DNA of 64,000 nt from Flavobacterium hungaricum (GTDB taxonomy: Bacteria; Bacteroidota; Bacteroidia; Flavobacteriales; Flavobacteriaceae). Shown here in pieces: positions 16,868-26,167 of this stretch. The stretch is from NCBI RefSeq assembly GCF_015182285.1, contig NZ_PRDM01000002.1, forward strand, positions 372,001-436,000, given 5' to 3'. A program made the position numbers and the translations under genes. The notes beneath the pieces are model-generated. The model had not been told where the DNA came from, did no database searches, and saw only the letters and a program-made list of their open reading frames with translations. Position 1 is the first letter of the stretch, and every line of letters starts with the position of its first letter.

Positions 16868-18088
16868 TTAGTGGCTGTGGCTTTCGCTGTTTTCATATCC
16901 AATAATAGTAATCATATATGGCGTGCTTGAAACCTTTGTTTTTTTGATTGCTGACGAAGAAAGGTTTACCTGTAGTAATTCGCCTGTAGTTGGCGAAGTG
17001 ATGTAAGCAAATCTATCTGTAACTGCCAGCTGCGGTTTTACTGTTGCATCTGTTGCTGTTGCAGCAGTTGCTTTTATCTCTTTTTCGACCTGCAGACTGT
17101 TTAGATCATACAATTTTAAATCTCCCGAATGCAATAAAACAGCTAGTTTTTTATGATCGTAACTCACTTTACATTGCATAATGGTTGTGTTTTGAATAAT
17201 TGGTTTTACAGTATTCGCGGTAACATCAATTAAATAAGCGCCTTTTGCAGCCGTGTAACCAATAAATTTTCCAGCAGCAGCTGTTTCTAAAATACTCCCA
17301 AACCAAGCGGTTCCAAAATCTTCTGGATGATTGATTAGTTTTTGGTTTCCATTACTTTCTACCACTAAAATACCGCTTGCAGAACCAAAAACGGCGTAAA
17401 CTCCGTCTGAGGCATTTCCGTGAATTCCTTTTGTTGCAATTTTAGCATCAAAAAGCGTTTTTCCAGTGTTGTCAATAATTTTTACTTTTTCAGGAAGCGT
17501 TCCTGTAACCGAATTGTCTTTTTCGGTAATCGCATAAGTTCCGTTTGTAAAAGCTGCCATGGCACCGTGATGCGCCAATAAACCTGCATTAATGTTTTTG
17601 AATACTGCACCAGCTTTATTTACATCAGCTTCTTTACCAACAGAAAGCGTTCCGTCTCCGTCGTTAAACGTCAGGATTTCTCCAATTTTACTTTTAAAAT
17701 GAGTTGGTTTTTGAGAACTTCCAGCTAAAATGCCAAATTTAGGAACATCATCCACATCAATATGATCGCCGTGTAATTCTAAACCGCTGTCAAAAGTTTC
17801 TGTAAAATTGTTATCTCTGTGAATGATTCCGGCAAAACGTCCAGATTCTGTTGTGTATAAAGACGATTTAGGAAATTTTGCCGTAAAAGAACTCGTTTTG
17901 TCTTCATGCGGATCAAAAAGGGTTAACTCTGTTGTTTTTTCGTCAGAAAGTAAAATTCTAACATAAGTGTGTTCTTCTGAAGTTTCGTCATGATCGTGAT
18001 CGTCGTGATTATCGTCGTCGTTGCTGCAAGAAACCGCAAAAAGCGACAAAGTGAATAAAAAAAGCAGTTTGTAAAAATTGTTTTTCAT
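16868..18088 (-). CDS. AztD-like zinc-binding beta-propeller lipoprotein (putative)
   Basis: A 406-residue lipoprotein (lipobox FAVSCSND) with a His/Asp-rich N-terminus, HDDHDHDETSEEH, and a His-rich end, SESHSH. The body fits a beta-propeller. Several landmarks match my memory of the periplasmic zinc chaperone AztD: LELHGDHIDVDD, ILTFNDGDGT, LLAHHGAMAAF, GIHGNASDG and SGILVVESNG, in that order. This suggests a zinc-binding surface or periplasmic lipoprotein working with the TonB receptor encoded 47 bases upstream. The family call comes from remembered motifs only, so the zinc role is an inference. Confidence 0.65.
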   Translation of the reverse strand: MKNNFYKLLFLFTLSLFAVSCSNDDDNHDDHDHDETSEEHTYVRILLSDEKTTELTLFDPHEDKTSSFTAKFPKSSLYTTESGRFAGIIHRDNNFTETFDSGLELHGDHIDVDDVPKFGILAGSSQKPTHFKSKIGEILTFNDGDGTLSVGKEADVNKAGAVFKNINAGLLAHHGAMAAFTNGTYAITEKDNSVTGTLPEKVKIIDNTGKTLFDAKIATKGIHGNASDGVYAVFGSASGILVVESNGNQKLINHPEDFGTAWFGSILETAAAGKFIGYTAAKGAYLIDVTANTVKPIIQNTTIMQCKVSYDHKKLAVLLHSGDLKLYDLNSLQVEKEIKATAATATDATVKPQLAVTDRFAYITSPTTGELLQVNLSSSAIKKTKVSSTPYMITIIGYENSESHSH

Positions 18089-18135
18089 TGTAATAAAGGA
18101 TTTAAAATTTGTAAATAGTTGAGTTTTGAATGGGC

Positions 18136-20343
18136 TTATCGCGAAAACGAAAACGGAATTTTCATAGAAACAATAATGTTTCTTCCCGCTTCTGGAAGTT
18201 CGATAAGCCGATAAAAGCTTGTATGGTTTAAATATTTTGTATTGAATAAATTTTGGATTTGAAAGCTGAAGCTGATGTCCTGTTTTCCCGATTTTATTTT
18301 TGTTCCAAATGCCAGATTAAAAACATGGCTCTCGGCTGTTTTTTTCTCAGGCGGCACAATCTGGTTTTGTGGTGCCGTAATACGATAGTCAACAGCGAAA
18401 TATGATTCTTTTAAAAAGCGGATTTGCGGTTCATAATTAAGTCCGAACAAAACAGACGGTGGCGGCGAAAACGGAAGCGTATAGCCTTTCTTGCTTCCCG
18501 ACTTTTGTTCAGAATACAAATATTCGGCTGCAATTGTTGCGCTTAGAGATTTCAGGAAATAATAACTGGTCTGTAATTCTGCTCCGTAACGAAAGACTTT
18601 ACTCTGCTCGTATTCAAAAACCTGATTTCCTGCTCCGTAATAAATATCATGAGCAGCAGTAGGATTCAGATAAATAAAATTTGGAAAATAATTAAGAAAC
18701 GGAGTCAATTGAAAAGACCAGTTTTGCTGCTGCCATTCCATTCCTAAATCCAATTGATACGAACGTTCGGCATCGAGATTCGGATTTCCTTTTTCGAATC
18801 TGAAATAATGATAGTTAACGCCGTTTGACGCCAGCTCTTTTGCAATTGGCATTCTAAAACTTGATCCTAAATTCGCTTTAAGCGAAAGATTTCCAGGATT
18901 ATAATTCACCCCTGCCGACCATGTAAAACTTTTAAAAGTTTTAGTCAGATCCTGAGAGCGCTGCAAATATTCCAACTGCGTCTGATTGTTTTCAGAAACG
19001 GGACTTTCAAACCAATCGTAATACGATTTCATTTTGATTTTGCCATAATCATAACGTACAGCGCCATGCACAAACCATTTCTCGTTCAATTCTATTTTAT
19101 CATAGACAAACAAACCAGCATTGATTTGTGTAAAAGCCGGAATCAAAAAACTCCATCCGCTGATTGCATTTTGTTGCGAAACAACATTGGTTCCAACAGT
19201 AATTTGATGACGTTTTACAGCAAATTCATCTTTAGCAGAAAACGACCAAACGTCTTTATCATATTGACGTTCTAGATCTTGTGGAGCATACATATCTTCA
19301 GGATAAATCGGAGGCATATAACCGTGATTCACATAATGACTCCATTCTCTTCTAAAGTTCTTTTGAAAACCAATCTGCGTTTCAAAAGCATGATTTTTTA
19401 CTTGGAAAGAAGTCGTATTACTCACCTTTAAATGATTGACCTGCTGATACGGCATCAAAATATCACGGCTCGATTTATCGTGTAATTCGGCATCTACATT
19501 TCGAGGTTCGAGTCCGTGCGCATTTGCGAAAAACCCACTTTTGGTGTAAACATTGCTGAAATAAAAAACAGACTTCAGGTTTTCTCCAGAATATCCTGTA
19601 CTCAAATGAAAATCGAGTTCACGCCCTGCTGTATTTCGCAAATGATTTTTGTACAACGGAACTGCATAACTGTAAACATGAACGGTATCTGTCGGGACGC
19701 GATAATCGCCGTAATCCATTGTTGTGACACGCGTGTCGAAAGACCAGTTTTCATTTCTTCCAAATAAATTGAAGGAACTCCCAAATTGTGCGTTATTACT
19801 TTTTCCGGTAAGATCAACATTGCCGCCAAAAGTGTTTTTGAACGGAAGTGGAAGCGGTTTAATATTTACCGCACCGCCAACAGCATCAGATCCGTAAATA
19901 AAAGACGACGGCCCTTTTATAATTTCTACACGGTTTACAGCATACTGATCGATTTCCAGACCGTGATCGGCTCCCCATTGCTGGCCTTCGTGTTTTAAGC
20001 CGTTCTCTACCACAATCACCTGATTAAAACTCAAACCACGAATAAGCGGTTTTGAACCTCCAGAACCAATTGATATTGTTTTAACGCCGGGTAATTTCTG
20101 CAAAGACTGCATCAAACTCCCGCCAAGATTGCGCTGAATAAAACTATTGTTGACTGTTTCTACATTCAGCGATTCTTCTTTTTTGCGTTTTTCAATAGAA
20201 TTTCCGTTGATCAAAACTTCTTTAAGTTCTTTGATTTCAGGTTTTTTTTCTGAAGGCTGATTCTGAGAAATAACTTCGATAGAAAACACTAAACTGAAAA
20301 GTAAAAAGCAATATTTCCAAAAAAGGAATTGGGCATTCTTCAT
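18136..20343 (-). CDS. TonB-dependent outer-membrane receptor (putative zinc uptake)
   Basis: A 735-residue outer-membrane receptor with a signal peptide (to about 27), a plug domain (SLMQSLQKLPGVKTI, PLIRGLSFNQVIVVENG, RVEIIKGPSSFIYGSDAVGG) and a long beta-barrel ending FNTKYLNHTSFYRLIELPEAGRNI. There is no SusD partner or carboxypeptidase-like N-terminal extension, which points to a metal or chelate rather than a glycan. It lies between a DUF4625-type lipoprotein gene (10 bases upstream) and the AztD-like gene. The context suggests zinc; the substrate is not shown by the sequence alone. Confidence 0.85.
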   Translation of the reverse strand: MKNAQFLFWKYCFLLFSLVFSIEVISQNQPSEKKPEIKELKEVLINGNSIEKRKKEESLNVETVNNSFIQRNLGGSLMQSLQKLPGVKTISIGSGGSKPLIRGLSFNQVIVVENGLKHEGQQWGADHGLEIDQYAVNRVEIIKGPSSFIYGSDAVGGAVNIKPLPLPFKNTFGGNVDLTGKSNNAQFGSSFNLFGRNENWSFDTRVTTMDYGDYRVPTDTVHVYSYAVPLYKNHLRNTAGRELDFHLSTGYSGENLKSVFYFSNVYTKSGFFANAHGLEPRNVDAELHDKSSRDILMPYQQVNHLKVSNTTSFQVKNHAFETQIGFQKNFRREWSHYVNHGYMPPIYPEDMYAPQDLERQYDKDVWSFSAKDEFAVKRHQITVGTNVVSQQNAISGWSFLIPAFTQINAGLFVYDKIELNEKWFVHGAVRYDYGKIKMKSYYDWFESPVSENNQTQLEYLQRSQDLTKTFKSFTWSAGVNYNPGNLSLKANLGSSFRMPIAKELASNGVNYHYFRFEKGNPNLDAERSYQLDLGMEWQQQNWSFQLTPFLNYFPNFIYLNPTAAHDIYYGAGNQVFEYEQSKVFRYGAELQTSYYFLKSLSATIAAEYLYSEQKSGSKKGYTLPFSPPPSVLFGLNYEPQIRFLKESYFAVDYRITAPQNQIVPPEKKTAESHVFNLAFGTKIKSGKQDISFSFQIQNLFNTKYLNHTSFYRLIELPEAGRNIIVSMKIPFSFSR

Positions 20344-20353
20344 TAAATCCGAT

Positions 20354-20824
20354 TTATAAAATTTTAATACTTAAACCTTTAAGCGTCTGCCAGCCTTCTT
20401 TATCCGTAAGTCTGATCATAAAGTGATAATCTCCTGGATCTACATCGGCAGGAATACTAATTTGTGCTGTTGCTTCGTAATTTTTTACACCATCTGGAAT
20501 AGTATAATTGTTAATGAAAAGCATTGGTTTTACAGGTTTTTTTACAGCTTCCATTTCACAGCTCACAACTTCTGTGCTGTGTGTATGATGATCAAAATTG
20601 TGGTGAATATCCAGACTGTACGAACCCAGCGCGGCATTATCACTAAAAACGGCTTTAAAAGTGATCGTCTGTCCGCGCTCGATTGTACTGCACTGGATCG
20701 GAAAAGCATTGGAACCCGTTATATCAATTACAGGATATTCGGTATCAATTGCAGCATCATCGCTTGAGCATGATGAAATAAAAACAAGAGCAAAAAGCCC
20801 TAATAGAAACTTTATTTTATTCAT
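20354..20824 (-). CDS. DUF4625-type lipoprotein 1
   Basis: A 156-residue lipoprotein (lipobox VFISSCSSDD). The mature part is a single beta-sandwich-like domain with ERGQTITFKAVFSDNAALGS, a His-rich LDIHHNFDHHTHS loop and the closing DPGDYHFMIRLTDKEGWQT. These fit DUF4625. The five His in the loop could bind metal. The start is preceded by AATCAGAAAAA, exactly as in the larger paralogue upstream. It lies 15 bases downstream of that gene and 10 bases ahead of the receptor gene. Confidence 0.75.
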   Translation of the reverse strand: MNKIKFLLGLFALVFISSCSSDDAAIDTEYPVIDITGSNAFPIQCSTIERGQTITFKAVFSDNAALGSYSLDIHHNFDHHTHSTEVVSCEMEAVKKPVKPMLFINNYTIPDGVKNYEATAQISIPADVDPGDYHFMIRLTDKEGWQTLKGLSIKIL

Positions 20825-20839
20825 TTTTTCTGATTTTAA

Positions 20840-21766
20840 TTAAAGTGCAAATGGAAGCTCAAGTGATTGAGAAAAATTGATATTGTACGTTGTGTTTTTA
20901 TACAAGACCAAGAAAGTATAACTGCCAGACGTCCAAGATTTATTGGCCGTTAAATCTTGCGGAACGGGAACATTATTGTCTTTTGCAGCACCAATGGTAA
21001 GTTTTGGAGTTTCTCTGGTAAAATTTGTACCGTCCCATGGAACATTTGAAAACTGACCTGCATCTGCCACATTTTTATGCTCAAAAACATCGTAAACAAT
21101 TACTTTACTAAAATCAATCTGATCCACACTTTCAGGATTGTGTTTGTTGTTTTTATTAATCAAAAGCAAGTACATAATGCCATCGCCTTTTACGCCTTCG
21201 AGCGTTACCTGAGAACTGAAAATATCATTGTTTTTAAACTTTGCATCGGCATTAGAAAACTTGCCTTTTCGGTACAGAAAAGCGTCATTTATGAAAACCG
21301 TAAATACTGATGCGACAGGATTTACGGGAATGTTTTCTAGTTTGTAAATCGTTAGGTTTTTCTTTACCTCTAGTTTGCTTCCGTTTTTATCATTTACAAT
21401 AATGATGAAGTCGTATTTACCTTCTGCAGCATCTTCTGGAATATCAAAATGTTTGTGTACCGTTGCGTTTTTTGCATCGGCATATTGTGTCCAAGTAATT
21501 TCATGAGACCAGACTTTTGAATACGTTTCAGTGCTTCTCTGAATAATTTTTACCTGTACATTTTCGATTTTGTCTGCTGCAGTCACTTCAGCATTAAAAT
21601 GGAAATCCTGGCCAATCGTAGCCGCTTCGTTGTTGCCAAGTCCAAGTTCGATTTTGTCAATCGTAGGAACGGCAGCTTCTTGGTCTTGCTCTGAATCGTC
21701 ATTACTGCAGCTTGTAAAAGCAATTGCAGCAAAAAGAGAAGCTAGAATGAGTTTTGTTGTTTTCAT
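20840..21766 (-). CDS. DUF4625-type lipoprotein 2 (larger)
   Basis: A 308-residue lipoprotein. I start at ATG 21766, which gives a clean signal (MKTTKLILASLFAAIAFTSC) and has the same AATCAGAAAAA upstream sequence as its neighbour; an ATG eight codons earlier is in frame. The first half (about 40-140) matches the DUF4625 pattern: GQDFHFNAEVTAADKIENV and DAAEGKYDFIIIVNDKNGS. The second half is an extra domain with no family I recognise. It is the second gene of the operon, and the 270-base gap upstream of it may hold a further control point. Confidence 0.72.
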   Translation of the reverse strand: MKTTKLILASLFAAIAFTSCSNDDSEQDQEAAVPTIDKIELGLGNNEAATIGQDFHFNAEVTAADKIENVQVKIIQRSTETYSKVWSHEITWTQYADAKNATVHKHFDIPEDAAEGKYDFIIIVNDKNGSKLEVKKNLTIYKLENIPVNPVASVFTVFINDAFLYRKGKFSNADAKFKNNDIFSSQVTLEGVKGDGIMYLLLINKNNKHNPESVDQIDFSKVIVYDVFEHKNVADAGQFSNVPWDGTNFTRETPKLTIGAAKDNNVPVPQDLTANKSWTSGSYTFLVLYKNTTYNINFSQSLELPFAL

Positions 21767-22070
21767 TTTTTCTGATTTGATTTTAATCATTTTATAAAGA
21801 GTATTTGGGTTACAAAGAGGTATTGTCTTTGCTTCTGGTTAATACCAGAAGGGCGACAGGATTGTAGAAATCGATAAAAAAGGGATAGGATTTTTGTACA
21901 GAAAAAGCAGATTCTCAACACCAAAAAAAGATTTTTGATGCAAAAATGTATTGTTGCTGCAAAGTAGAAACTGCTAAAAAGAATGAGAGATTGCGCTTCT
22001 CTTTTTTAAGATTTTAAATCATAAAAAGAGCCAAACAGTCAAATAACCAATAAATTGGGAGTACAAAAAA

Positions 22071-22424
22071 TTAAAGTGTAAAAACGGGCGGGGCTCGGAG
22101 TGAGAATAATGACCCCTTAAAAAATGCTAAATGTTGCTGGTTGTAAAAACTAAGATGTTTTACAATAGAGACATTTTTGTAAAATTGAAAAACAGCAAAT
22201 TCAAAAGTGCCGACAGCGCTGAATTTAAAATCGCAGATCGAACATTTATGAAACGAATGCAGTTTGGCTTTGAACTGTGGTTTCTCTGAAACAGAAAATT
22301 CTATTTTTTCTTTGGAACATTGGGTATCCAGAATATGTTCGTACGAATGCACAGCCGGAAATAGTATTGCGAACAATACAATTAAAGGCATTAGAAGATT
22401 TATAAATTTAAATTTCTTTTTCAT
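22071..22424 (-). CDS. Small Cys/His membrane-anchored protein, first gene of the zinc-type operon
   Basis: A 117-residue protein with one N-terminal hydrophobic segment (FINLLMPLIVLFAILFPAVHS). The rest carries HSYEHILDTQC, then HSFHKCSICDFKF with a CxxC, and ends with RAPPVFTL. The His, Cys and terminal R-[AG]-PP pattern recalls DUF2946-like small proteins near metal genes. It is transcribed from the operator-promoter at 22470-22522. It may sense or carry metal, but this is only an inference. Confidence 0.6.
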   Translation of the reverse strand: MKKKFKFINLLMPLIVLFAILFPAVHSYEHILDTQCSKEKIEFSVSEKPQFKAKLHSFHKCSICDFKFSAVGTFEFAVFQFYKNVSIVKHLSFYNQQHLAFFKGSLFSLRAPPVFTL

Positions 22425-22469
22425 TCGTGAAGAGTAACTTCTGGATGAGATATTTTTTTTGCGAATTAA

Positions 22470-22522
22470 TGCAATGATGTTGCAAATATAGAAATCTTAT
22501 TTTCAAATGCAATACTGTTGCA
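22470..22522. promoter_or_regulatory. Two TGCAA-N5-TTGCA operators overlapping the leftward promoter
   Basis: Inverted repeats TGCAATGATGTTGCA (22470-22484) and TGCAATACTGTTGCA (22508-22522) lie in the divergent gap. On the minus strand TTG at 22512-22510 and TATATTTGC at 22490-22482 form a -33/-7 pair with exactly 19 bases between. One operator thus covers each promoter element, as expected for repression. A Zur/Fur-type repressor is the natural candidate, given the genes controlled. Confidence 0.7.
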
Positions 22523-22529
22523 GTAATTG

Positions 22530-22562
22530 TTTGCGAAAAAGCAGTGTATTTGTTATTTTAGC
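22530..22562 (+). promoter_or_regulatory. Candidate promoter of the M1 aminopeptidase gene
   Basis: TTTG at 22530-22533 is followed after 20 bases by TATTTTAGC at 22554-22562, a weaker -7 box. The second operator lies just upstream of the -33, so regulation of this side is possible. Confidence 0.4.
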
Positions 22563-22581
22563 AAATCTTATATTCCTAAAA

Positions 22582-25158
22582 ATGAAAATTATTTACAGCT
22601 TTCTTTGTTTTTTGATGCTGCCGACAATTGGTTTTTCGCAAGTAAAGCCAGAAGAAAAATTTTTGGTAGAAAATGGTGTTTCGCAGCAATTGGCTAATTT
22701 TAGAAAGTATCAAATTTCTGAAGTATCGTATGAACTTTTGTTTGAAATTCCGAAGCAGAAAAATGAAAATATCAATGCCCAATTAAATTTAAATCTTACT
22801 ATTAGTGATTTGCATTCAGGCTTAGTTTTAGATTTTAAAGAAAAATCAGAAAATGTAAAATCCATTCAAGTTAATGGCAAAAACGTCAAAATAAATCATG
22901 AATACGGCCATATTTTTATAGCAGGAGGAGACTTAAAGCAGGGTAAAAATGCAGTTTCAATTTCTTTTATCGCAGGCAATTTGTCTTTAAACAGAAACGA
23001 CGATTTTCTATATACCTTATTAGTTCCAGACCGTGCCAGCACACTGTTTCCATGTTTTGACCAGCCGGATATCAAAGCGACTTATAAACTCAGTTTGACT
23101 GTCCCTAAAGATTGGCAGGTTTTGGCTGGAGCCGAAGTAAAAAACAAAATCGAAAAAGGAGATTTTACTGCTTATACTTTTGGCGAATCAGACAAAATGA
23201 GTACTTATTTGTTTTCTTTCGTAGCGGGAAAATTTAAAGAAACGGTTCAGAAACCTGGAAAATTCGAAATGAAAATGCTGTATCGCGAAAACAATCCGAA
23301 AAAGATTGAAATGAGCACCGATACCATTTTTGGACTTCACCAGCAGTCTTTGGATTTTCTGGAAAAATATACCAATTATGCGTTTCCGTTTCAAAAATTA
23401 GATTTTGCTGCGATTCCCGTTTTTCAATACGGCGGAATGGAACACGTTGGAGCTATTCAGTATCGAGAATCTACATTATTTTTGGACAACAGTTCGACTG
23501 ATAACGAAAAATTAAACCGTGCCAAACTCATCGCACACGAAACGTCGCATATGTGGTTCGGCGATTTGGTTACCATGAAATGGTTTGACGATGTTTGGAT
23601 GAAAGAAGTTTTTGCAAACTTTATGGCAGACAAAATCATGAACCCGATTTTTCCGAAAATCAATCACAATCTACAGTTTTTAAATACCCATTATCCAGGC
23701 GCTTATGGCGAAGATCGTTCGTTGGGGACACATCCAATCAAACAAAAACTGGCTAATTTAAAAGATGCGGGATCGCTTTACGGTGCTATTATTTATAACA
23801 AAGCGCCCATTATGATGCGCCAGCTTGAAGCCACAATGGGAAAAGAAGCTTTCCAGAAAGGAATTCAGAAATACATTAAAACCTACGCCAACGATAATGC
23901 CGACTGGAATAATCTGGTTACGATTTTGGATGCCGAAACTCCAATAGATTTGCAAAAATGGAGCGAAGTCTGGGTGAATAAATCGGGAAGAGCAATTTTT
24001 TCGGATCAAATAGAATTGGACAAGAAAAACAAAATTACAAAGTTCGAAATCAGCCAAAAAGCAGCAGACGGTTCCGACAACATCTGGCCTCAGACGTTTC
24101 AAATTGGTTTGGTTTATAAAGAGGACGTAAAGGTTTTGAATGTTCAGATTAAGGAACAAAAACTAGATTTAAAGGAAGCAGTCGGGCTTAAAAAACCGCT
24201 GGCGATTATTTATAATTATAATGGTTTTGGATACGGGGTTTTTCCGCTTGACGGGAATAACTTAAAAACAATTCCAACTTTAAAAGATGCCACGGCAAGA
24301 GCATCGGCTTATATTAATGTTTATGAAAATGCACTGAACGGAAATGCTGCGATAAATGACGCTTTTGATTGTTTTTTAAATGGAATTCAAACGGAAGAAA
24401 ATGAATTGGTTTTAGGCATTTTAACCAATCAGACGAATGCTGTTTTCTGGAAGTTTCTAACCGAAAAACAACAGCAGAAAAGACAAGTTGAACTTGAGGA
24501 AATACTGTATGAGCGTTTAGAAAAAAAGCTGTCGAGTAATGTAAAAAAGACTTTGTTTAACTTGTTCAGCTCGATTGCGTATTCTGAATCTGGAAAAGAA
24601 AAATTGTATCAGATTTGGAGTAAAGAAATTTCGATTTTGGGTTTAAAGTTAAACGAAGACGATTACACCAATCTGGCGATGAATCTGGCGATTTACAAAC
24701 ATAAAAATGCCAATCAGATTTTAGCGAAAGCGAAAAATTCTTTAACGAATCCAGATAAAATTAAACGATTTGAATTCTTGCTTCCGTCTCTTTCTCAAGA
24801 CGAAAAAGTTAGAAATGCCTTTGTAGAATCTTTAAAATCTGACGAAAACAGAGAAAAAGAATCTTGGGTTTCAGTTGGTTTGGCCAATTTTCATCATCCG
24901 TTACGACAAGAAAGCGCTCAAAAATACATTCGTTTTTCTTTAGATTTAATAGAAGAAATTCAGCAGACCGGCGATATTTTCTTTCCAAAAGACTGGCTGA
25001 ATAACACAATCGGGAAATATTCTTCTAAATTTGCCTTTGATGAAGTACAGCGATTCTTGAAAGAAAATCCTAACTTTAGTCCGATTCTAAAACGAAAGTT
25101 ACTGCAATCGACAGACGCTTTGTACCGCGCACAAAATATTAAAAAAGAAACCGAATGA
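22582..25158 (+). CDS. M1-family metalloaminopeptidase
   Basis: An 858-residue zinc aminopeptidase with a signal peptide (MKIIYSFLCFLMLPTIGFSQ). The exopeptidase motif is YGGMEHVGAIQYRE and the zinc site is H319ETSH323 with E342 in WMKEVFAN. I start at ATG 22582: an in-frame ATG 75 bases upstream falls next to the TGCAA operator and ahead of the candidate promoter, and would spoil the signal peptide. It should trim peptides in the periplasm. The next gene starts in its last codons (ATGA overlap). It shares its control region with the zinc-type operon. Confidence 0.92.
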   Translation: MKIIYSFLCFLMLPTIGFSQVKPEEKFLVENGVSQQLANFRKYQISEVSYELLFEIPKQKNENINAQLNLNLTISDLHSGLVLDFKEKSENVKSIQVNGKNVKINHEYGHIFIAGGDLKQGKNAVSISFIAGNLSLNRNDDFLYTLLVPDRASTLFPCFDQPDIKATYKLSLTVPKDWQVLAGAEVKNKIEKGDFTAYTFGESDKMSTYLFSFVAGKFKETVQKPGKFEMKMLYRENNPKKIEMSTDTIFGLHQQSLDFLEKYTNYAFPFQKLDFAAIPVFQYGGMEHVGAIQYRESTLFLDNSSTDNEKLNRAKLIAHETSHMWFGDLVTMKWFDDVWMKEVFANFMADKIMNPIFPKINHNLQFLNTHYPGAYGEDRSLGTHPIKQKLANLKDAGSLYGAIIYNKAPIMMRQLEATMGKEAFQKGIQKYIKTYANDNADWNNLVTILDAETPIDLQKWSEVWVNKSGRAIFSDQIELDKKNKITKFEISQKAADGSDNIWPQTFQIGLVYKEDVKVLNVQIKEQKLDLKEAVGLKKPLAIIYNYNGFGYGVFPLDGNNLKTIPTLKDATARASAYINVYENALNGNAAINDAFDCFLNGIQTEENELVLGILTNQTNAVFWKFLTEKQQQKRQVELEEILYERLEKKLSSNVKKTLFNLFSSIAYSESGKEKLYQIWSKEISILGLKLNEDDYTNLAMNLAIYKHKNANQILAKAKNSLTNPDKIKRFEFLLPSLSQDEKVRNAFVESLKSDENREKESWVSVGLANFHHPLRQESAQKYIRFSLDLIEEIQQTGDIFFPKDWLNNTIGKYSSKFAFDEVQRFLKENPNFSPILKRKLLQSTDALYRAQNIKKETE

Positions 25159-26081
25159 AAATTGAATCAGAAATAGAAAAAGTTTCCAGTTTTCAGCATC
25201 TCGAAATGCTGGCAAACCAAGTAGTCGAAGGTTTTATTTCGGGAATGCACAAAAGTCCTTTTCATGGATTCTCTGCCGAATTTTCTGAACATAAAGTGTA
25301 TAATGCCGGCGAGAGCACTAAACATATCGATTGGAAATTGTTTGCCAAAACAGATCGCTTGTACACCAAACGTTTTGAAGAAGAAACCAATATGCGCTGT
25401 CATATTATTGTAGACAATTCGTCTTCTATGCATTACCCTGAACTGAAATCGAGTCAGCCTTTTTACGAAAAGAAGATTGGTTTTGCGGTTTTGGCTTCGG
25501 CAGTTTTAATGAATATTTTAAAGAAACAGCGCGATGCCGTTGGTTTAAGCGTTTTCTCTGACAGCTACGAATATTACGCCCCCGAAAAAGGAAGCGATCG
25601 TCATCATAGAATGTTGTTGAATAAATTGGAACAATTATTAGAACAGCCAAAAGTCAAAAAATCAACAGACACCATTACGTATCTGCATCAGATTGCAGAA
25701 AAAATGCACCGTCGTTCGATGATTATTTTGTTTACGGATATGTTTCAGTCGGCAGACGATGAGAAGTTGTTTAATGCGTTGCAGCATTTAAAACATAACA
25801 AGCACAAAGTGGTTTTGTTTCATGTTGTAGACAGTAAAACAGAACTGCAATTTGATTTTGACAATACCCCTCGAAAGTTTATTGATTTAGAATCCGGGGA
25901 TGAGGTTTCTATTTTTGCAGATAATGTAAAAGCGGAATACGAAAAAAGGGCAGAAGCCTACTTTAAAGAGCTGGCTTTAACCTGTGCTAAGAACCAGATT
26001 AAGTACGTATCGGTGAATGTTGGAGATAATTTTGAAAAAATATTGACGACTTATTTGGTTGAAAAACAAAACTTTGGATAA
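25155..26081 (+). CDS. DUF58 domain protein
   Basis: A 308-residue cytosolic protein of the DUF58 family, with the typical KSPFHGFSAEFSEHKVYNAGESTKHIDWKLFAKTDRLYTKRFEEE region and a von Willebrand A-like fold (IIVDNSSSMHYP as MIDAS DxSxS motif, later IILFTDMFQS). Such proteins usually sit beside MoxR AAA ATPases. None is here. Its start overlaps the aminopeptidase stop by four bases, so the two are translationally coupled. The role is unknown. Confidence 0.85.
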   Translation: MKIESEIEKVSSFQHLEMLANQVVEGFISGMHKSPFHGFSAEFSEHKVYNAGESTKHIDWKLFAKTDRLYTKRFEEETNMRCHIIVDNSSSMHYPELKSSQPFYEKKIGFAVLASAVLMNILKKQRDAVGLSVFSDSYEYYAPEKGSDRHHRMLLNKLEQLLEQPKVKKSTDTITYLHQIAEKMHRRSMIILFTDMFQSADDEKLFNALQHLKHNKHKVVLFHVVDSKTELQFDFDNTPRKFIDLESGDEVSIFADNVKAEYEKRAEAYFKELALTCAKNQIKYVSVNVGDNFEKILTTYLVEKQNFG

Positions 26082-26119
26082 TATTTTAAATAAAAATTAA
26101 ATATTTTTTATAAAAATAC

Positions 26120-26150
26120 TTGCAGAAACGAAATTCTGTTATATCTTTGC
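26120..26150 (+). promoter_or_regulatory. Promoter of tRNA-Asp copy 1
   Basis: TTG at 26120-26122, then 19 bases, then TATCTTTGC at 26142-26150, 17 bases ahead of the tRNA. It is nearly the same as the promoter of copy 2, including the TTGCAGAA context. Confidence 0.75.
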
Positions 26151-26167
26151 AACCGCAATAACGCAGA

